Source of the DNA: Diphasiastrum complanatum
Taxonomy: Eukaryota; Streptophyta; Lycopodiopsida; Lycopodiales; Lycopodiaceae
DNA length: 64,000 nucleotides
Direction of reading: 5' to 3'
NCBI GenBank assembly: GCA_029204225.1
Contig: CM055097.1
Span: forward strand, 38,869,106-38,933,105
The position numbers and the translations under genes are program-made. The notes under the pieces were generated by a model. That model was not told where the DNA came from. It made no database searches and saw only the letters and a program-made list of their open reading frames with translations. Positions 11,039 through 21,565 of the stretch are shown piece by piece; within the stretch, counting starts at the first letter, position 1, and every line of letters begins with the position of its first letter.

Positions 11039-11964
11039 AATACACAAAGAGCTCAATAGATCGAAAAATTCAAAAATCAAAACTTCAAAGTATAGTGTCT
11101 CCTCCCCCGCAAACTAGGAAACATCCTCGTTGAATAATAAATAAGAAATTGTTTCTCTTGGAAAAGCATGGATAATTAATTGCTTACGTAAAACCAAGAG
11201 TTTGATTTCCTTCTAAAAACTACAATGACATAATTAAAATACAAAAATAATAAAAATAAAAATAAAACAAAAATTTAGATGCTTGAAGCTTCATTGTATT
11301 TTTTCACTCGGTCTGCCAATTCAATCGATTTTGCAGGTCTGCCATTTCTAAAAACTAACATTACTGGTTGCAAGTTTGTTTTTCACAATTAACCTTCATG
11401 CTCAGCCTGCAATTAGGCTGTAGCTGAGTTGAATGAGCTTGATTTTATGCAAACTGGTGATATGTTTTGCAAACTTTTTTTTACTGCCTACAGGCTGATC
11501 GATTAGAGCTGCTAGATAGATGTGAATTCCAGCCTACTAAACCATCCAAACTGTCCTAAATGGGGTTGTAAATGATTTGTTTTGCTGGCATAATGTTTCC
11601 TCAAGTTTGGAAACAGTTGATACGATGACAAATGGGTAGCTTGAACTTGAAAATGGCTGATATGGCTAGTATAATTCAGAAAAACTCCTAAAAATAGTGT
11701 AAATTGCATAAAAAATTTCCAGCTGAGTCTGGCTAGTGAACTCTTCCTAGGGCTCCAACTCACATAAACTTCCTAAATTATGAGTTTTTTACAAACAAGA
11801 TTCGGTACTAACTTTCCTAGAGACATTTATTGCAAGGCTTTTGGACTGTATGAAGGATTTAGGAAATGTCTCACCTTGTCACAATTCCACACCACAGCTC
11901 ACAAACATTCAAGATACCTAATGGCTTTGTTAGGCATAGTACACATGCTCACAAGACCACATAA
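11039..11964. other. No gene recognised
   Basis: AT-rich DNA with short unsupported frames on both strands. It should be internal sequence of a minus-strand LTR element whose primer site is at 11965-11977, but I could not recognise gag or pol motifs in it. Confidence 0.3.
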
Positions 11965-11977
11965 GGCTCTGATGCTA
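11965..11977 (-). other. Diverged LTR-element primer binding site
   Basis: The minus strand reads TAGCATCAGAGCC, two changes from TGGTATCAGAGCC. A possible LTR edge (TG at 11981 on the plus strand) follows after a short gap. The LTR would extend right into 11981-12250, but its other end was not found. Confidence 0.45.
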
Positions 11978-12642
11978 TATTGAAAATCTATCAAGCTAAC
12001 ATACTCTGATAGCATGCTAAAAAGGATGCTCAATTGATCATGTTAAAAATGAAGCTCACATGCTTTGCAACCAAATGTTGTTTTTGGTCCCACACAATCA
12101 AGAGTTTTGTAGAACACACCAGCATGAAGTTTTCACGTACTAACTATGGAAATAAGGATGCACATGTCAACAAACGAAAGGACACATTTACAAACATAGA
12201 ATGCAGAGGGTGTTACTAGCTAGTAGACCTCTGGGCAATAGGGACTAGGAGGAGCCTTGAACAATTACATTTATTACAAAAAATTATGGTTTTTCCTTAA
12301 AAAGAGATTGTGTTTCACGTTCATGTGTGTGCATGTGTGCGCACGCGCTATGTATATGTCATAAGATGCAGCAGAATACATTCCGCTCACAGTTGCACTG
12401 CATTTCTGAAAACGAGTTTTTGAAAAAAAAAATTAATTTTTTTTTTCTGTTGGCATATTTATGGGTATCAAATTAAAGCATTTATTAAGAGCAGTTCATT
12501 TATGTAGGTTGCCGAATGTTTCGGGTAAAAACAAATACCTTGAACTTGAATTGCAGAGTCTTTTGTACACAAACCATCCGCATATACCTATTCTACTTTT
12601 CTGAATATGAAATAGTAGATTCAAATCTTTGATGCTAAAGAA
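11978..12642. other. Probable LTR remnant and AT-rich DNA; no gene
   Basis: The first part is the presumed LTR beside the 11965 primer site. The rest includes a short GT-rich stretch at about 12320-12350 and A/T runs at about 12421-12447. No supported frame is present. Confidence 0.3.
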
Positions 12643-12966
12643 TTGTTAAACTTCAAAGCCCTTGATATCAATAAATCTTTGCTAACGCAAGACGACCATA
12701 TCAGCGCAGCAAGGCTCTATTATCGCGCTGCACTAACTTCCGTCCTGCACGTTGATATGGTGGAGCTATGGAAAACCCATAACTTTCTACAGGGTATGCT
12801 CCATTATTACAAACCCATGCACTTCCTAAACAAACTACGGTGGCAAATGATGGAGGGCATCGACACTACAATCTACCACTCCCGACAACAACAGTCTCGC
12901 CTCCAAGAAGCACAGAAGACCCAGGACAAAAAGGCTTCGATTGGTGTGGGACCACCAATCCAATAA
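12643..12966 (+). CDS. Unidentified ORF at the 3' end of an LTR element
   Basis: An open frame of 107 codons ends at a TAA (12964-12966) that overlaps the purine tract and sits just before an LTR-like sequence. It begins at TTG, so the true start is probably upstream or lost. The sequence (SLLTQDDHISAARLYYRAAL, then DKKASIGVGPPIQ) is helical, Gln-rich and Lys/Arg-rich toward its end. I recognise no family. Its place directly before a purine tract suggests it is the C-terminus of a retroelement polyprotein, but its motifs do not show this. Confidence 0.3.
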   Translation: MLNFKALDINKSLLTQDDHISAARLYYRAALTSVLHVDMVELWKTHNFLQGMLHYYKPMHFLNKLRWQMMEGIDTTIYHSRQQQSRLQEAQKTQDKKASIGVGPPIQ

Positions 12967-12974
12967 GGAGGGGG
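12965..12974 (+). other. Polypurine tract
   Basis: AAGGAGGGGG lies 4 bases before a TG that opens the LTR-like sequence at 12979. Confidence 0.5.
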
Positions 12975-12978
12975 ATAA

Positions 12979-13700
12979 TGCTAGCATCTGTGCTAACATA
13001 GAAAAAAATAAAAAACTCCGTGGCATGTGTTTGTTAGCCCATGAGTAGAAGCTTTAAAAAATAATAAAATAGCTTAAACTTAGATTTAGAACTTAGACTT
13101 AGGAAACTTAAGATTAGAAATATTTTATCTTAAGTTTTCCTAAGTTAAGAAACTCTGAAGCTCTAAATCCTAAGTTAGAAGTTCTAGAAAAGCTAGAAGT
13201 AGATTAGTCCCATAAGTTAGTGGATACTTATGGAAGACCCTCCTTGCCATAAAAGGAGAGGTAATTGCCTTGTAAACGACACTCTGAAATTATGCTAAAT
13301 TGCTCTCTCTTTGAGAGTATCATTCTATTTCTTTGTGTTCACATTGGAAGGTGCATAGCTTGAGGGAAGGTGCTCGGGCCTCCTCTTGCCTCCTTTCATT
13401 GGATTATTGTGGCATGTTTCTATTGGTTTATTTAGTTAGCCGCAATTTATCTTTCAACCCTCTAGGTGTTGATTTAGGTCTTAGTTTAGCAACCTTGCTA
13501 GTTGGGTTTGCCTTAGCAAGGATTTTTATTGTTGTTTCTAATTAGCTTTATTTATGTTTCGGGCACTAGTTGGGTAAGCCTTAGTGCTCTCATCTTTGTT
13601 GATTATTTCCGTATTTCCGTTGAAGCTTGTTGTAGAAACTTAGAAAGTGGACGATCCTCTACATCCCTATACTACATCCGTAAGTAGATCCAGCCCAACA
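12979..13700 (+). repeat. Solo or 3' LTR, about 722 bp
   Basis: It starts TGCTAGCA, ends GCCCAACA and follows a purine tract. It contains a possible TATA-like ATAAAAGG at about 13250 and a T-rich downstream half, as in LTR U5 regions. No second copy was found in the window. It may be the 3' LTR of a largely deleted element to the left. Confidence 0.5.
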
Positions 13701-15092
13701 TTGACAAATTAGATTTTACTTCCAACAATAATGCATATTTTATATTAAAATACCGTAGAATTAACGTATTATATAAATATGTATAATACAACTTTGATTA
13801 CTATATTTTTTTCAGTAGTTTTATTTATTTAAAAAAATTATGAGATTATGGTATCTTAAGGTCCGTATATTCAAATATAAACATAATATGCATATAAGAA
13901 TAAATTGAAGAAGTTAAGATTAACAGATAACAATGACTACAAAAAATATAAGATTGACTATAAATGATTAACTAAACCATTGTCCATAAAATTTGAAAAT
14001 TGAAACAAAATTAAACGAGCGGTTATATTGAAATAGCATAACAAAAATCTTGAACATAGGAACTTCATTAGACAAAGAATGACATTCTGCTAGGAAGTAG
14101 ACAACTTGTCTTAAAAAAAATTGCAAGAGCGATAGTTTTTCACTTAAGTCTACGATGTTTTTCCAGGCTTACAGTTATATCTCCACAATTGTCTCCATCT
14201 ACTGCATGCCCAATTAATGATTGTCTAAGCTTGAAAAACGATGAAATGGAGTCAACAAATTTTTAAGTTCTTTTTCTCTTGTACGGCTACTGCAGTTGAG
14301 TGCGACAAAATTCCAAACCTTAGAAAGAAGGAAGCAACCTACCACAATTAGGCCAGTTATAGTTTTCCTTGAATTGGATCTCATGTGTCACAGATGTAGA
14401 ACTATAGTCAATAGCCAATCTAGAATCATTCTCCTCTAAAATAACAAGATTAGGAGAAAAAAGCACAATTTTTTTGCTCATCCATGTGATCCTCATCAAC
14501 TTTGCCATGCATCATTAAGGAAATGGAAAAGAAGAAGAAAAAACATTATTACAATTTTAGAAAGATTAAGGAATGTCCTTTCAAGCACAAGTAATAGGCA
14601 TTTGCTAAAAAGAACTGCCCATCATCATCTTAGTAATGCTTCTTACATGGCCAGTTCATAAAACCTTAGTGGGATAGCTAGAACTTAGTGATATCAGTGA
14701 CTGATTTTTTGGCGGTATTTTTTATTGTGGACTTTGGAAATAGCCTTTGCCAATGGAATCATAGACCCAAGCGAGCAACTTACAAGAAACCTGTTTTCTA
14801 CAGTTAGCGACACGATCTAGAATGGTGGAGTTGCTTGCTTCACCAGCTACCAAAGCACATGTACTGTGTTGGAAGAGGCGACCATGACCACCCTTTCAAC
14901 AAACGAAAGAACCTGCAAACAAAGCAGGTATAGGAGCTTGCAGACCTTGTGGGATTACGGGACTGGACCAAAGGACGTAACAAACGTCTTACGGGACAAT
15001 ACACGTACCCGCGTATGGACTGACATCCCAAATGGCCATGAGGCCTCGTGAACTATCATTGCAGTAACTGCTAACGGCGGAAGAAGTACCAT
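13701..15092. other. No gene recognised
   Basis: AT-rich DNA. The frames at 14320-14508 (minus) and 14840-15051 (both strands) match no family I know. The 14820-15060 part is less AT-rich than its surroundings but has no motif. Confidence 0.3.
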
Positions 15093-15445
15093 TGTTAAAT
15101 GAAACTAGTGGGAAGCACATAAGGCTAAGTACAATAATGTAGTCCTTTCTCGTGTTTCAGCCCTTCACTAGGCTATATATAGCTGAAAAGAGTCATACAA
15201 AAATATATATAGAGAGGAAGAAAATATAGAGAGATATAAGACTTGATCAGGCGCATGTACAAATAGAGCAGTTTTGGCTCCAAGATAGATATACAGAGCA
15301 GCCCAGACTTAGTGCATGATTTGGTCGTCTATCACTCTCAATTAGCATTCGCTTGTCTTATTCTTAAATAAGTTAATGTGTATGTGGTAGAATCAGTAAT
15401 GTATGCTTAGATCCTGCATTCTGCACTTTCCTACATTTCTTTTCA
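15093..15445 (+). repeat. Copia 5' LTR, about 353 bp
   Basis: It starts TGTTAAATG, contains a TATA box (GGCTATATATAG, about 15171-15182), and ends TTTTCA at 15445 directly before a primer site. No 3' partner is visible in the window. Confidence 0.7.
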
Positions 15446-15460
15446 TGGTATCAAAGTGGG
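15446..15460 (+). other. Primer binding site (tRNA-iMet)
   Basis: TGGTATCAAAGTGGG begins immediately after the LTR terminal CA. It differs slightly from the initiator-Met consensus. Confidence 0.75.
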
Positions 15461-15529
15461 TTGCATACCAGATTTGATTCTACTACAACGCTTAACAGAA
15501 ATTCAATCCAACAATTCAAGGAGCTATCA

Positions 15530-16370
15530 TGGCTCTAGCAGCCATACAACCCAGGATTAGCATCGTCCTTGGCGGCGAAAATTATCGCCTCAATAATACT
15601 TCTCAAAGGAGAAGGAGTGTGGACTATCGTAGACAGCGCATCACGAAAACCCCTAGAGGGAGATCCGAACAAAGCAGACTGGGAAAGAAGAGATGAGAGA
15701 GCAATGTCAATCATTGCATCCTCATTAAGCAGGCTTGAGCTTGAAGACTGTGAAACCGGTTTAAAAGCATGGCAAAAACTGAAAAACAAATATGAAGTCA
15801 AGTTTGTAGCTGATGCATCTGCACAATTAACTACAGAACATAAAATGGGATGGAGGCAATCTCGATAATCATGTCGAGAAGCTGAAAGGAATTTACTCAC
15901 AACTGTCAACAGTTGGGCAAGCACATGAAACACCGGCAGCACAACAGCTAATGCATTTCATGAAGTCTTTGCCGCCTTCCTATCATCCTATGGGAATGCT
16001 CATTATGGGCAACTCTAAAATGACCTTTGACAAGGCAGTAAGTTTGGTTGCAGATGAGAAGCTAATGAGAGATGAAGACGATAGCGTTGAAAGCTCCGAG
16101 ATAGCCCTTTTTGCAAAATTAGGCAAAAAGAAGGATAAATACTTGAGCCAACAAGATCTTGGTAAGAAAACCAAGAAACAATATGAGAGAAATGGAAACA
16201 TAAGTTCCATACTACATGTTCTCATGCAAAAAGAGTGGACACTCTGAATATAAATGTTGGTTTAACCTAGATATACCTTGCATACATTGCAAGAAAAAGA
16301 GTCATTCAGCTCATCCCATCAATTTGGAAGAACAAAAGGGACAAGATAAATGTTATTGAGTCACGAACAA
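15530..16370 (+). pseudogene. Ty1/copia gag with tandem zinc knuckles, frameshifted
   Basis: An ATG at 15530 lies 70 bp after the primer site. A frameshift near 15570-15590 moves the reading into the 15569 frame (LEDCETGLKAWQKLKNKYEV), a UBN2-type gag core. A second shift near 15840 moves it to a frame with DNHVEKLKGIYSQL and MHFMKSLPPSYHPM. At about 16215-16255 is CKKSGHSEYKC, a knuckle, followed by CIHCKKKSHSAHP, a second degenerate one. Downstream protease and pol are missing; the sequence runs into the fold-back element at 16461. The gag would coat element RNA in cytoplasmic particles if it were intact. Confidence 0.75.
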
Positions 16371-16460
16371 AAGATGAAGAGGTTCATTCCTGAAACCATA
16401 TTAATGATGATAGGACATGGCTCAAGTTTAAAATTAATAAAAATATAGCTATTTCTTTCA

Positions 16461-16591
16461 CGGCCTTCAAAAGCCGTTTTAATTGACTTAATGACAAAAA
16501 AGAGAGGCCATTGCGCCCCCGTTTTGAAAAAAAATTCAAAAAAAAATTAGGGGGAAGGGAGGATTGGGGTAGAATACCCCCTCCCAGCCAG

Positions 16592-16623
<32 letters not shown>

Positions 16624-16891
16624 GGCCACTGGCCCAATTGAGGGCACAAGGCCTGGTGGGACCCACCCCACCCCCCACCCTTGTTGTCCGGCCGACGTGG
16701 AGGGGAGGAGGGGTGTGTCGCGGGTCATCGGCCTGCGCACACTCACGCGAGAGGGGAAGGGGGGGGGGGGTGAGGACCTTCCCCCTACTTTTTTTTTGAA
16801 TTTCTTTTCAAAATGGGGGTCCAAATGAAATATTGGGCCCTCTTTTTTGTTATTTTAAGTCAATAAATTGAAGTTCTTGAAAATTGAAGGT
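16461..16891. mobile_element. Fold-back/MITE-like element with about 100-bp inverted arms
   Basis: The left arm (16461-16565) and right arm (16776-16891) are imperfect inverted copies: CCTTCAA outermost, then TTGACTTAA, ACAAAAAAGAG, GGCC, CCCCC, TTTTGAAA, AAATTCAAAAA and AGGGGGAAGG. The 210-bp core is very GC-rich and includes an uninterrupted run of 28 C (16592-16619) and a run of about 10 G (16761-16770). No transposase and no clear target duplication were found. Apparent Pro/Gly-rich frames across it come from the homopolymers and are not credible genes. Confidence 0.7.
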
Positions 16892-16988
16892 CGTATCATA
16901 TTGTAACCCTTCATTTAACACTTACAAGTCAAATGTGAGTGGGGGTGTTCAATTGCCTGTCAATTAAAATTCAAAAGGTAAGGCAAAG

Positions 16989-17020
16989 GGACTTGCCACT
17001 AGTCTAGTCTGAAACCACCC
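16989..17020 (+). repeat. MITE-terminus-like repeat, copy 1
   Basis: GGACTTGCCACTAGTCT followed by AGTCTGAAACCACC. It recurs at 17079-17110, and a related sequence is at 20391-20418. Preceding sequence (16910-16985) also resembles 20270-20390, so two related elements are likely. Confidence 0.5.
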
Positions 17021-17078
17021 TAACCTTGTAGTTCTCAAACTCGAGGCCCACCATCTAGAATGCATGTGGAGATGCATA

Positions 17079-17110
17079 GGACTTGCCACTAGTCTCGACT
17101 GAAACCACCT
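17079..17110 (+). repeat. MITE-terminus-like repeat, copy 2
   Basis: Nearly identical to 16989-17020, with CGACTGAAACCACC at its end. The short spacing suggests a local duplication of an element end. Confidence 0.5.
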
Positions 17111-17234
17111 GGGGAGGGCGTGCCGGTAGGGTGTAGGAAGGGCACATGGAGGGAGGTGGGGAGGGCACACATGGTGGGCGAAAGGGCAGGCACGCAGGGA
17201 GGGGGCGTAGAGAGGGCGCTCCCTCATCCCCTCT

Positions 17235-17242
<8 letters not shown>

Positions 17243-17285
<43 letters not shown>
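17243..17285 (+). repeat. (CT)n microsatellite
   Basis: About 21 CT units inside a low-complexity, G/C-biased block (17110-17320) that has no gene. Frames across it encode only Arg-Glu or Ser-Leu runs. Confidence 0.9.
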
Positions 17286-17288
<3 letters not shown>

Positions 17289-17621
17289 CGCGCACATACA
17301 CACACACCCCCCATCGACCGCTCACCATCGGCAGACACACTTTATCAAATAAAATTATTTTTGATATGCTAAATTAAATAAAATTATTTTTGATCTGCTA
17401 AATTATATTCATCATAATAAAAAAATTTCAAACGTTGTTGGCATCCAACTATTTTTCTTGAGCATCAACCTAGCTCGCTCCAACAATAATTTTCATGGTA
17501 CAATGTGTTATAAAACTAGAAATTAGCCACATATCAATGGGTTCACAAATATAATTTGTATAAAAAATTGTGCAAAAGGTAGAGCACCTCCAAGGTAAAA
17601 CTTCCCAAGAGTCCCTAGAGT

Positions 17622-17998
17622 ATTATAATGATGTACATGCATCCTATATATTCAGAAGCCAACAGTTAAGAATCCTACATATAAAGAAGAGGGAGTAGAT
17701 GGTGAATGATAGGAGAGAGGAGGGGTAGAGAGAGAATGTCAGCAGTGATGGAGAAAATAAATTTATTGCCATTTGATTGGGCCACGTTTGCCCTAAAGTT
17801 TATTTGAAATATTATAATGATGTATATGCATCCTATATATTCAAAAGCCAACACTTTAGAATCCTACATATAAGGAAGAGGGAGTACATGGTGAATGATA
17901 GGAGAGAGGAGGGGTAGAGAGAGAATGTCAGCAGTGATGGAGAAAACAAGTTTATTGCCATTTGATTGGGTCACGTTTGCCCTAAAGTTTATTTGAAG
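17622..17998 (+). repeat. Tandem duplication, 189-bp unit, two copies
   Basis: Copy 1 is 17622-17810 and copy 2 is 17811-17998, starting ATTATAATGATGTA and ending near TTTATTTGAA. Differences are few and there is essentially no length change. No gene is involved. Confidence 0.88.
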
Positions 17999-18265
17999 GG
18001 CACTTGAAGTGCATTTGAAATGTTTGAAAATGACATGTGACTTTAAAAATTTATAGAGAAAAAACATGTGACTTTAAATTTTTTTAGAGAGATAACATGT
18101 GACTTTAGAAATTCATAGAAATAGAAGTTTTTAAAAAGAGAGAGAGAGGTAAAAAGGCCAAGAAAGAGAGAATTAGAGGCGTGCATAGGAGAGAGAGAGT
18201 CGCTCTTTTTTAATCTTTTAGGGTTTTATAGGCTATACAAGAAGAAAAATAGCAATAATGTGAGT

Positions 18266-18266
18266 T

Positions 18267-18297
<31 letters not shown>

Positions 18298-18299
18298 GG
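18266..18299 (+). repeat. (GA)n tract ending in a G run
   Basis: About ten GA units run into 13 consecutive G, followed by more G-rich sequence to about 18330, which could form a G-quadruplex. Confidence 0.85.
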
Positions 18300-18364
18300 A
18301 CGGAGACGCGGCGGGGGAGGGGGGGATTTAAGAGAGGGTGGTGCTAGGAGGACAAGTCGTGACA

Positions 18365-18366
<2 letters not shown>

Positions 18367-18399
<33 letters not shown>
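18367..18399 (+). repeat. (GA)n microsatellite
   Basis: About 16 GA units; no gene here. Confidence 0.9.
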
Positions 18400-18406
<7 letters not shown>

Positions 18407-18494
18407 TTTTGAATTTAGGATTTTTTTAGGGTTAAGGTTTTCTAGGGTTTAGATATGAAAAATAGCAAGTGTGTAGGCAGTGACAGAGAAAAGG

Positions 18495-18498
<4 letters not shown>

Positions 18499-18564
<66 letters not shown>
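18499..18564 (+). repeat. Compound (TA)n(GA)n microsatellite
   Basis: TA units run to 18530, then about 17 GA units. The same compound type occurs as (CT)n(AT)n at 45185-45284. Confidence 0.9.
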
Positions 18565-18568
<4 letters not shown>

Positions 18569-20549
18569 TTATATGTAAATGGTGAACCCTGAGAGAACAG
18601 ATTTTATTCGTAAATCGTGAGAATGATCCCCGTTATCCAAGAACAAAGCTTTGACACTTGTGGATGGAGGTATGGTATCGATACGACAGGAATTTGAGAT
18701 ATAAGGGGCTGCTTCTCGTACTCCTTCACATCCTGAAGCATATCCGCCTCCTTTTGGAGATTGCCACCTCTTTGGGACTCAAAGCAATCGTTTGCTGCTC
18801 CAAATCCGCAGCGCCCATAATAATATTGAGGGCAGGATCTTGGATCGAAGATAGTTCTTGCTCATACATGCACTGCCCATAACATGCCACCAGGCGGATT
18901 GTAACTTGAGGTGAGTGAAAGGCACATTAGTGATGGTTTTATGCATTGGGGAATGGACTTACAGAATTTGCCGATTCTATGCATAGTCCCACAAATTTTT
19001 AAGAAACTTCCATTCTCTACCATATTTAATACTTTTCAAGAGTGAAGAATAAAACGCCACTCGGTCCTTTACATAGAATGTAGAAGAATCTGGTAGATGA
19101 AAGTGAATTGCATTATAGCATGGTCTAGGTTGCATGGAAACCAGAGGGTGTATTCTTACATTCAGAGTAGGGTGAAGATATGTAGATGAGAGAGGATGAC
19201 GAGGAGGTACTAATGGATTCGAAAAAGATTATCTATCTGTAACGTGTGTGATTAATCCAATGGAAAGATTCAAAAGGTGGACTTAGCCTACACAAATCTC
19301 TGGTTAGGCTTGCTATTCAGGGCGTAGATTATAATAGTATGAGAGAGAGGGAGGTTGAGGATGAGAAGGAGAGCGCTAATGAGGGGAAGAGTACTCTAGT
19401 AATTGGATTTAGTATATGGAGTTTAGCTAGTAGTATCATAATTCACGATTCATCTCTAGATTGTAAATTCTATCATCCAACAACTATGACTATCCATTGT
19501 TGTACAAGCAGGAGGAATAAAGTTCCAAAAAGTGGCTGATTTCATGCACAATATGTAGGAGATACTATAGCTTGCATAGGGAAATGGCATTGACATAGGC
19601 AACACTCCTAATATTGTTAGTGCACCTATTGTTCCCAGTTCTTTACTATTACTAGTTTTATGTCATTTTCTCTCAAGGTGGTTGTTGTTAATGGCAATAC
19701 ATAATTGCAGATTGAGTCTTTAATCCATTTTCTTTATGTAATGGCGATTTTTTGAAGTGTGCTGATTTTTATGTTATTCCTCTTGCTTGTTCAAATTTGG
19801 TGCTTAGGGTTTCCTATCACATCTGCTGCTTTTTCTTTTCCAAGGTAGCTACGTTTGGGTGTGCTACTCATTTTCTTGTTGATACTCTTTCTCTTGTTTC
19901 TCACTATTTCTTGGCAAGTTTTGTCCATTCCCCCTCCTATTGTTGATTCTCTTTCCTTGATTTTAACTCTTTCTTACGTTTAGACTCCTTTTTTAGTTAA
20001 GGTTTAGTCTGGTTTTGGGTTACATTGCCTGGCAAGTTCCTACAAAAGCGAGTTCTCACATTGGTCCATGGAAAAACATGGGTTTCCCCCTTTAGACTTA
20101 CGTTGAGTTGCCACCTTGCGGTAGATGAGGTGGCATGGGACCCGTGCCGCGCAGTGGCAATTCAAGCCCATTTTTTGGACTTGGAGACATCGCTTGGGAT
20201 GTTGAGTTGCCAAGGGCAACTCACGGAAAATAAATCAATGATATGGCAGGGATTCAAACGGGTAAATTAGATTGCGGCCCTCCTTTTAACACTTACCTAC
20301 CAAGTTTCAAAGGGGGGTGGTGGTCCATTGCCTGCCAACTCACTTGCCAAGGTTTAAAAATTGGGTGGCAAGTGAAAGGGCTAGGCAAAGGGACTTGCTG
20401 CTAGTCTTAAACGGCCCTTAGCTTCCTACTATGATTTTCCTTCAAAAGTATCTTATGTTTTTTTAGGTGCCTCAGTACCTCCTTCAATTGATATTAATCA
20501 TCATATTTATTTTGTGTGTGGTACTTCTGTTGTCCTTATCATAAGTTTC
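18565..20549. other. No gene recognised; MITE-like remnant at its right end
   Basis: Unique-looking DNA to about 19990. The 20270-20418 part resembles 16910-17020 and ends in AAACGGCCCTT, typical of a transposon terminus. The possible left end near 19995-20040 is too diverged to pair with confidence. Short frames such as 18658-18882 have no family match. Confidence 0.35.
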
Positions 20550-20935
20550 ACATCGATAGCAAGATATATTATCGTTCTATTCCTCGTATTGATGACTTTT
20601 TTAATAATGTGAGTGGTTTTGTTATTATTTCTAAGCTTTATTTGCATTTTACATCAAGAGCAAGATATATTATCGTTCTATTCCTTGTATTGATGACTTT
20701 TTTGATAATTTGAGTGGTTTTGTTATTATTTCTAAGCTTTATTTGCATTTTGCAAGTTGAAACTGCCTTTTGTATCTGTAATAGTCATTGCAAGTGCACA
20801 GTTTCGCTTTTTGGTTTGTAATGGACTGTCAACTTTTGAGATTCTCTTGAATAATTTTTCCTTTAATCTTATTGACGAGTTTGTGAAAATCTACTTTTGG
20901 TTCATAGGACTACCATATAGTCTCACCCTGCTCAT
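20550..20935 (+). pseudogene. Ty3/gypsy reverse transcriptase remnant with a 101-bp tandem duplication
   Basis: The first copy (20550-20650) encodes YYRSIPRIDDFFNNVSGF then VIISKLYLHF, which follows the gypsy RT block of the type YPLPRIDDL-D-L-GA--FSK-DL. The unit repeats at once at 20651-20751 with PCIDDFFDNLSGF. Downstream, 20757-20870 keeps FRFLVCNGLS, TFEILLNNF and IDEFVKIYF, equivalent to the EFLVMPFGL, ATF--LMN and LDEFV--YIDD blocks. A frameshift falls where the catalytic DD should be. The element is inactive and too decayed to place in a lineage. Confidence 0.6.
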
Positions 20936-21322
20936 TTTGATATAGTTTCTTCGGTTTTGTCTATAACGAGTGCTTCAATTGCAATTCAAGATTCAAGTTG
21001 ATTCAGGAAGGTTCAAATTGTGATTATTTGGAGCTATGGAACTTATAAAAGCTCTATGATTATGCCCAAATGAGGCTTATTTCTGTGATCTGTCCTTTTG
21101 GCTCTGCCTCATCTTTAAGACCGTTTTTCTAGTTTAATGTGACTCTTAGATACTTTTTTGGATCCAATGTTTGGTACATATGTTTTCTTTAGTGAGTTGA
21201 TTTCCATCCTTCACACATCCAAATGATTTATGTACCTTGTAAGACTTTAGGAGGTGACATTCCTTTCACATGTTTACAAGAGATGCTTCAATAACTGTGA
21301 CAAATATGCAGAATCACTTCTG
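20936..21322. other. No gene recognised
   Basis: AT-rich sequence after the gypsy RT remnant. It may be further decayed gypsy pol, but no motif was readable. Confidence 0.3.
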
Positions 21323-21556
21323 TCATGTCTGGTTGCATATGTAGATGTTTTGTTTTGAGTTAGGAAATGCCTTATATTCCACTTCAAGTGTTTTCCTCTT
21401 TTTTGAGCGACAGGATGTCTCCATTACGGAGATGCCTTTAAGAGCCTGCCAATTGTTCACCCCCTTGACGGTGACTTTGATTCTGAGCATATAATTCACC
21501 ACCCAACCATAGAGCACAAGCTTGTGCTCATCACCTGGCCTGAGGCGCAATGCCTG
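21323..21556 (-). pseudogene. Unidentified exon-like coding stretch
   Basis: On the minus strand a TTGTTGTTGCAG sequence, like a 3' splice acceptor, precedes an open stretch (ALRLRPGDEHKLVLYGWVVN, VTVKGVNNWQALKGISVMET, RSKKRKTLEVEYKAFPN). The amino-acid mix is that of a normal soluble protein, unlike the composition-driven frames nearby. I do not recognise the family, and no matching donor or adjoining exon was found. It may be a captured or decayed host exon. Confidence 0.35.
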
Positions 21557-21565
21557 CAACAACAA

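Noticed and set aside
11512-11763. 83-aa minus-strand frame
   Set aside because: No motif, starts at a weak codon, and lies within AT-rich DNA with an LTR primer site nearby.
15535-15942. 135-aa minus-strand frame
   Set aside because: It is the antisense shadow of the copia gag on the plus strand.
16384-16828. Long Pro/Gly-rich frames on both strands at the fold-back element
   Set aside because: They arise from the C28/G10 tracts and inverted arms; no start, domain or codon pattern supports a gene.
17055-17377. Arg-Glu and Ser-Leu repeat proteins in several frames
   Set aside because: Direct translation of the CT microsatellite.
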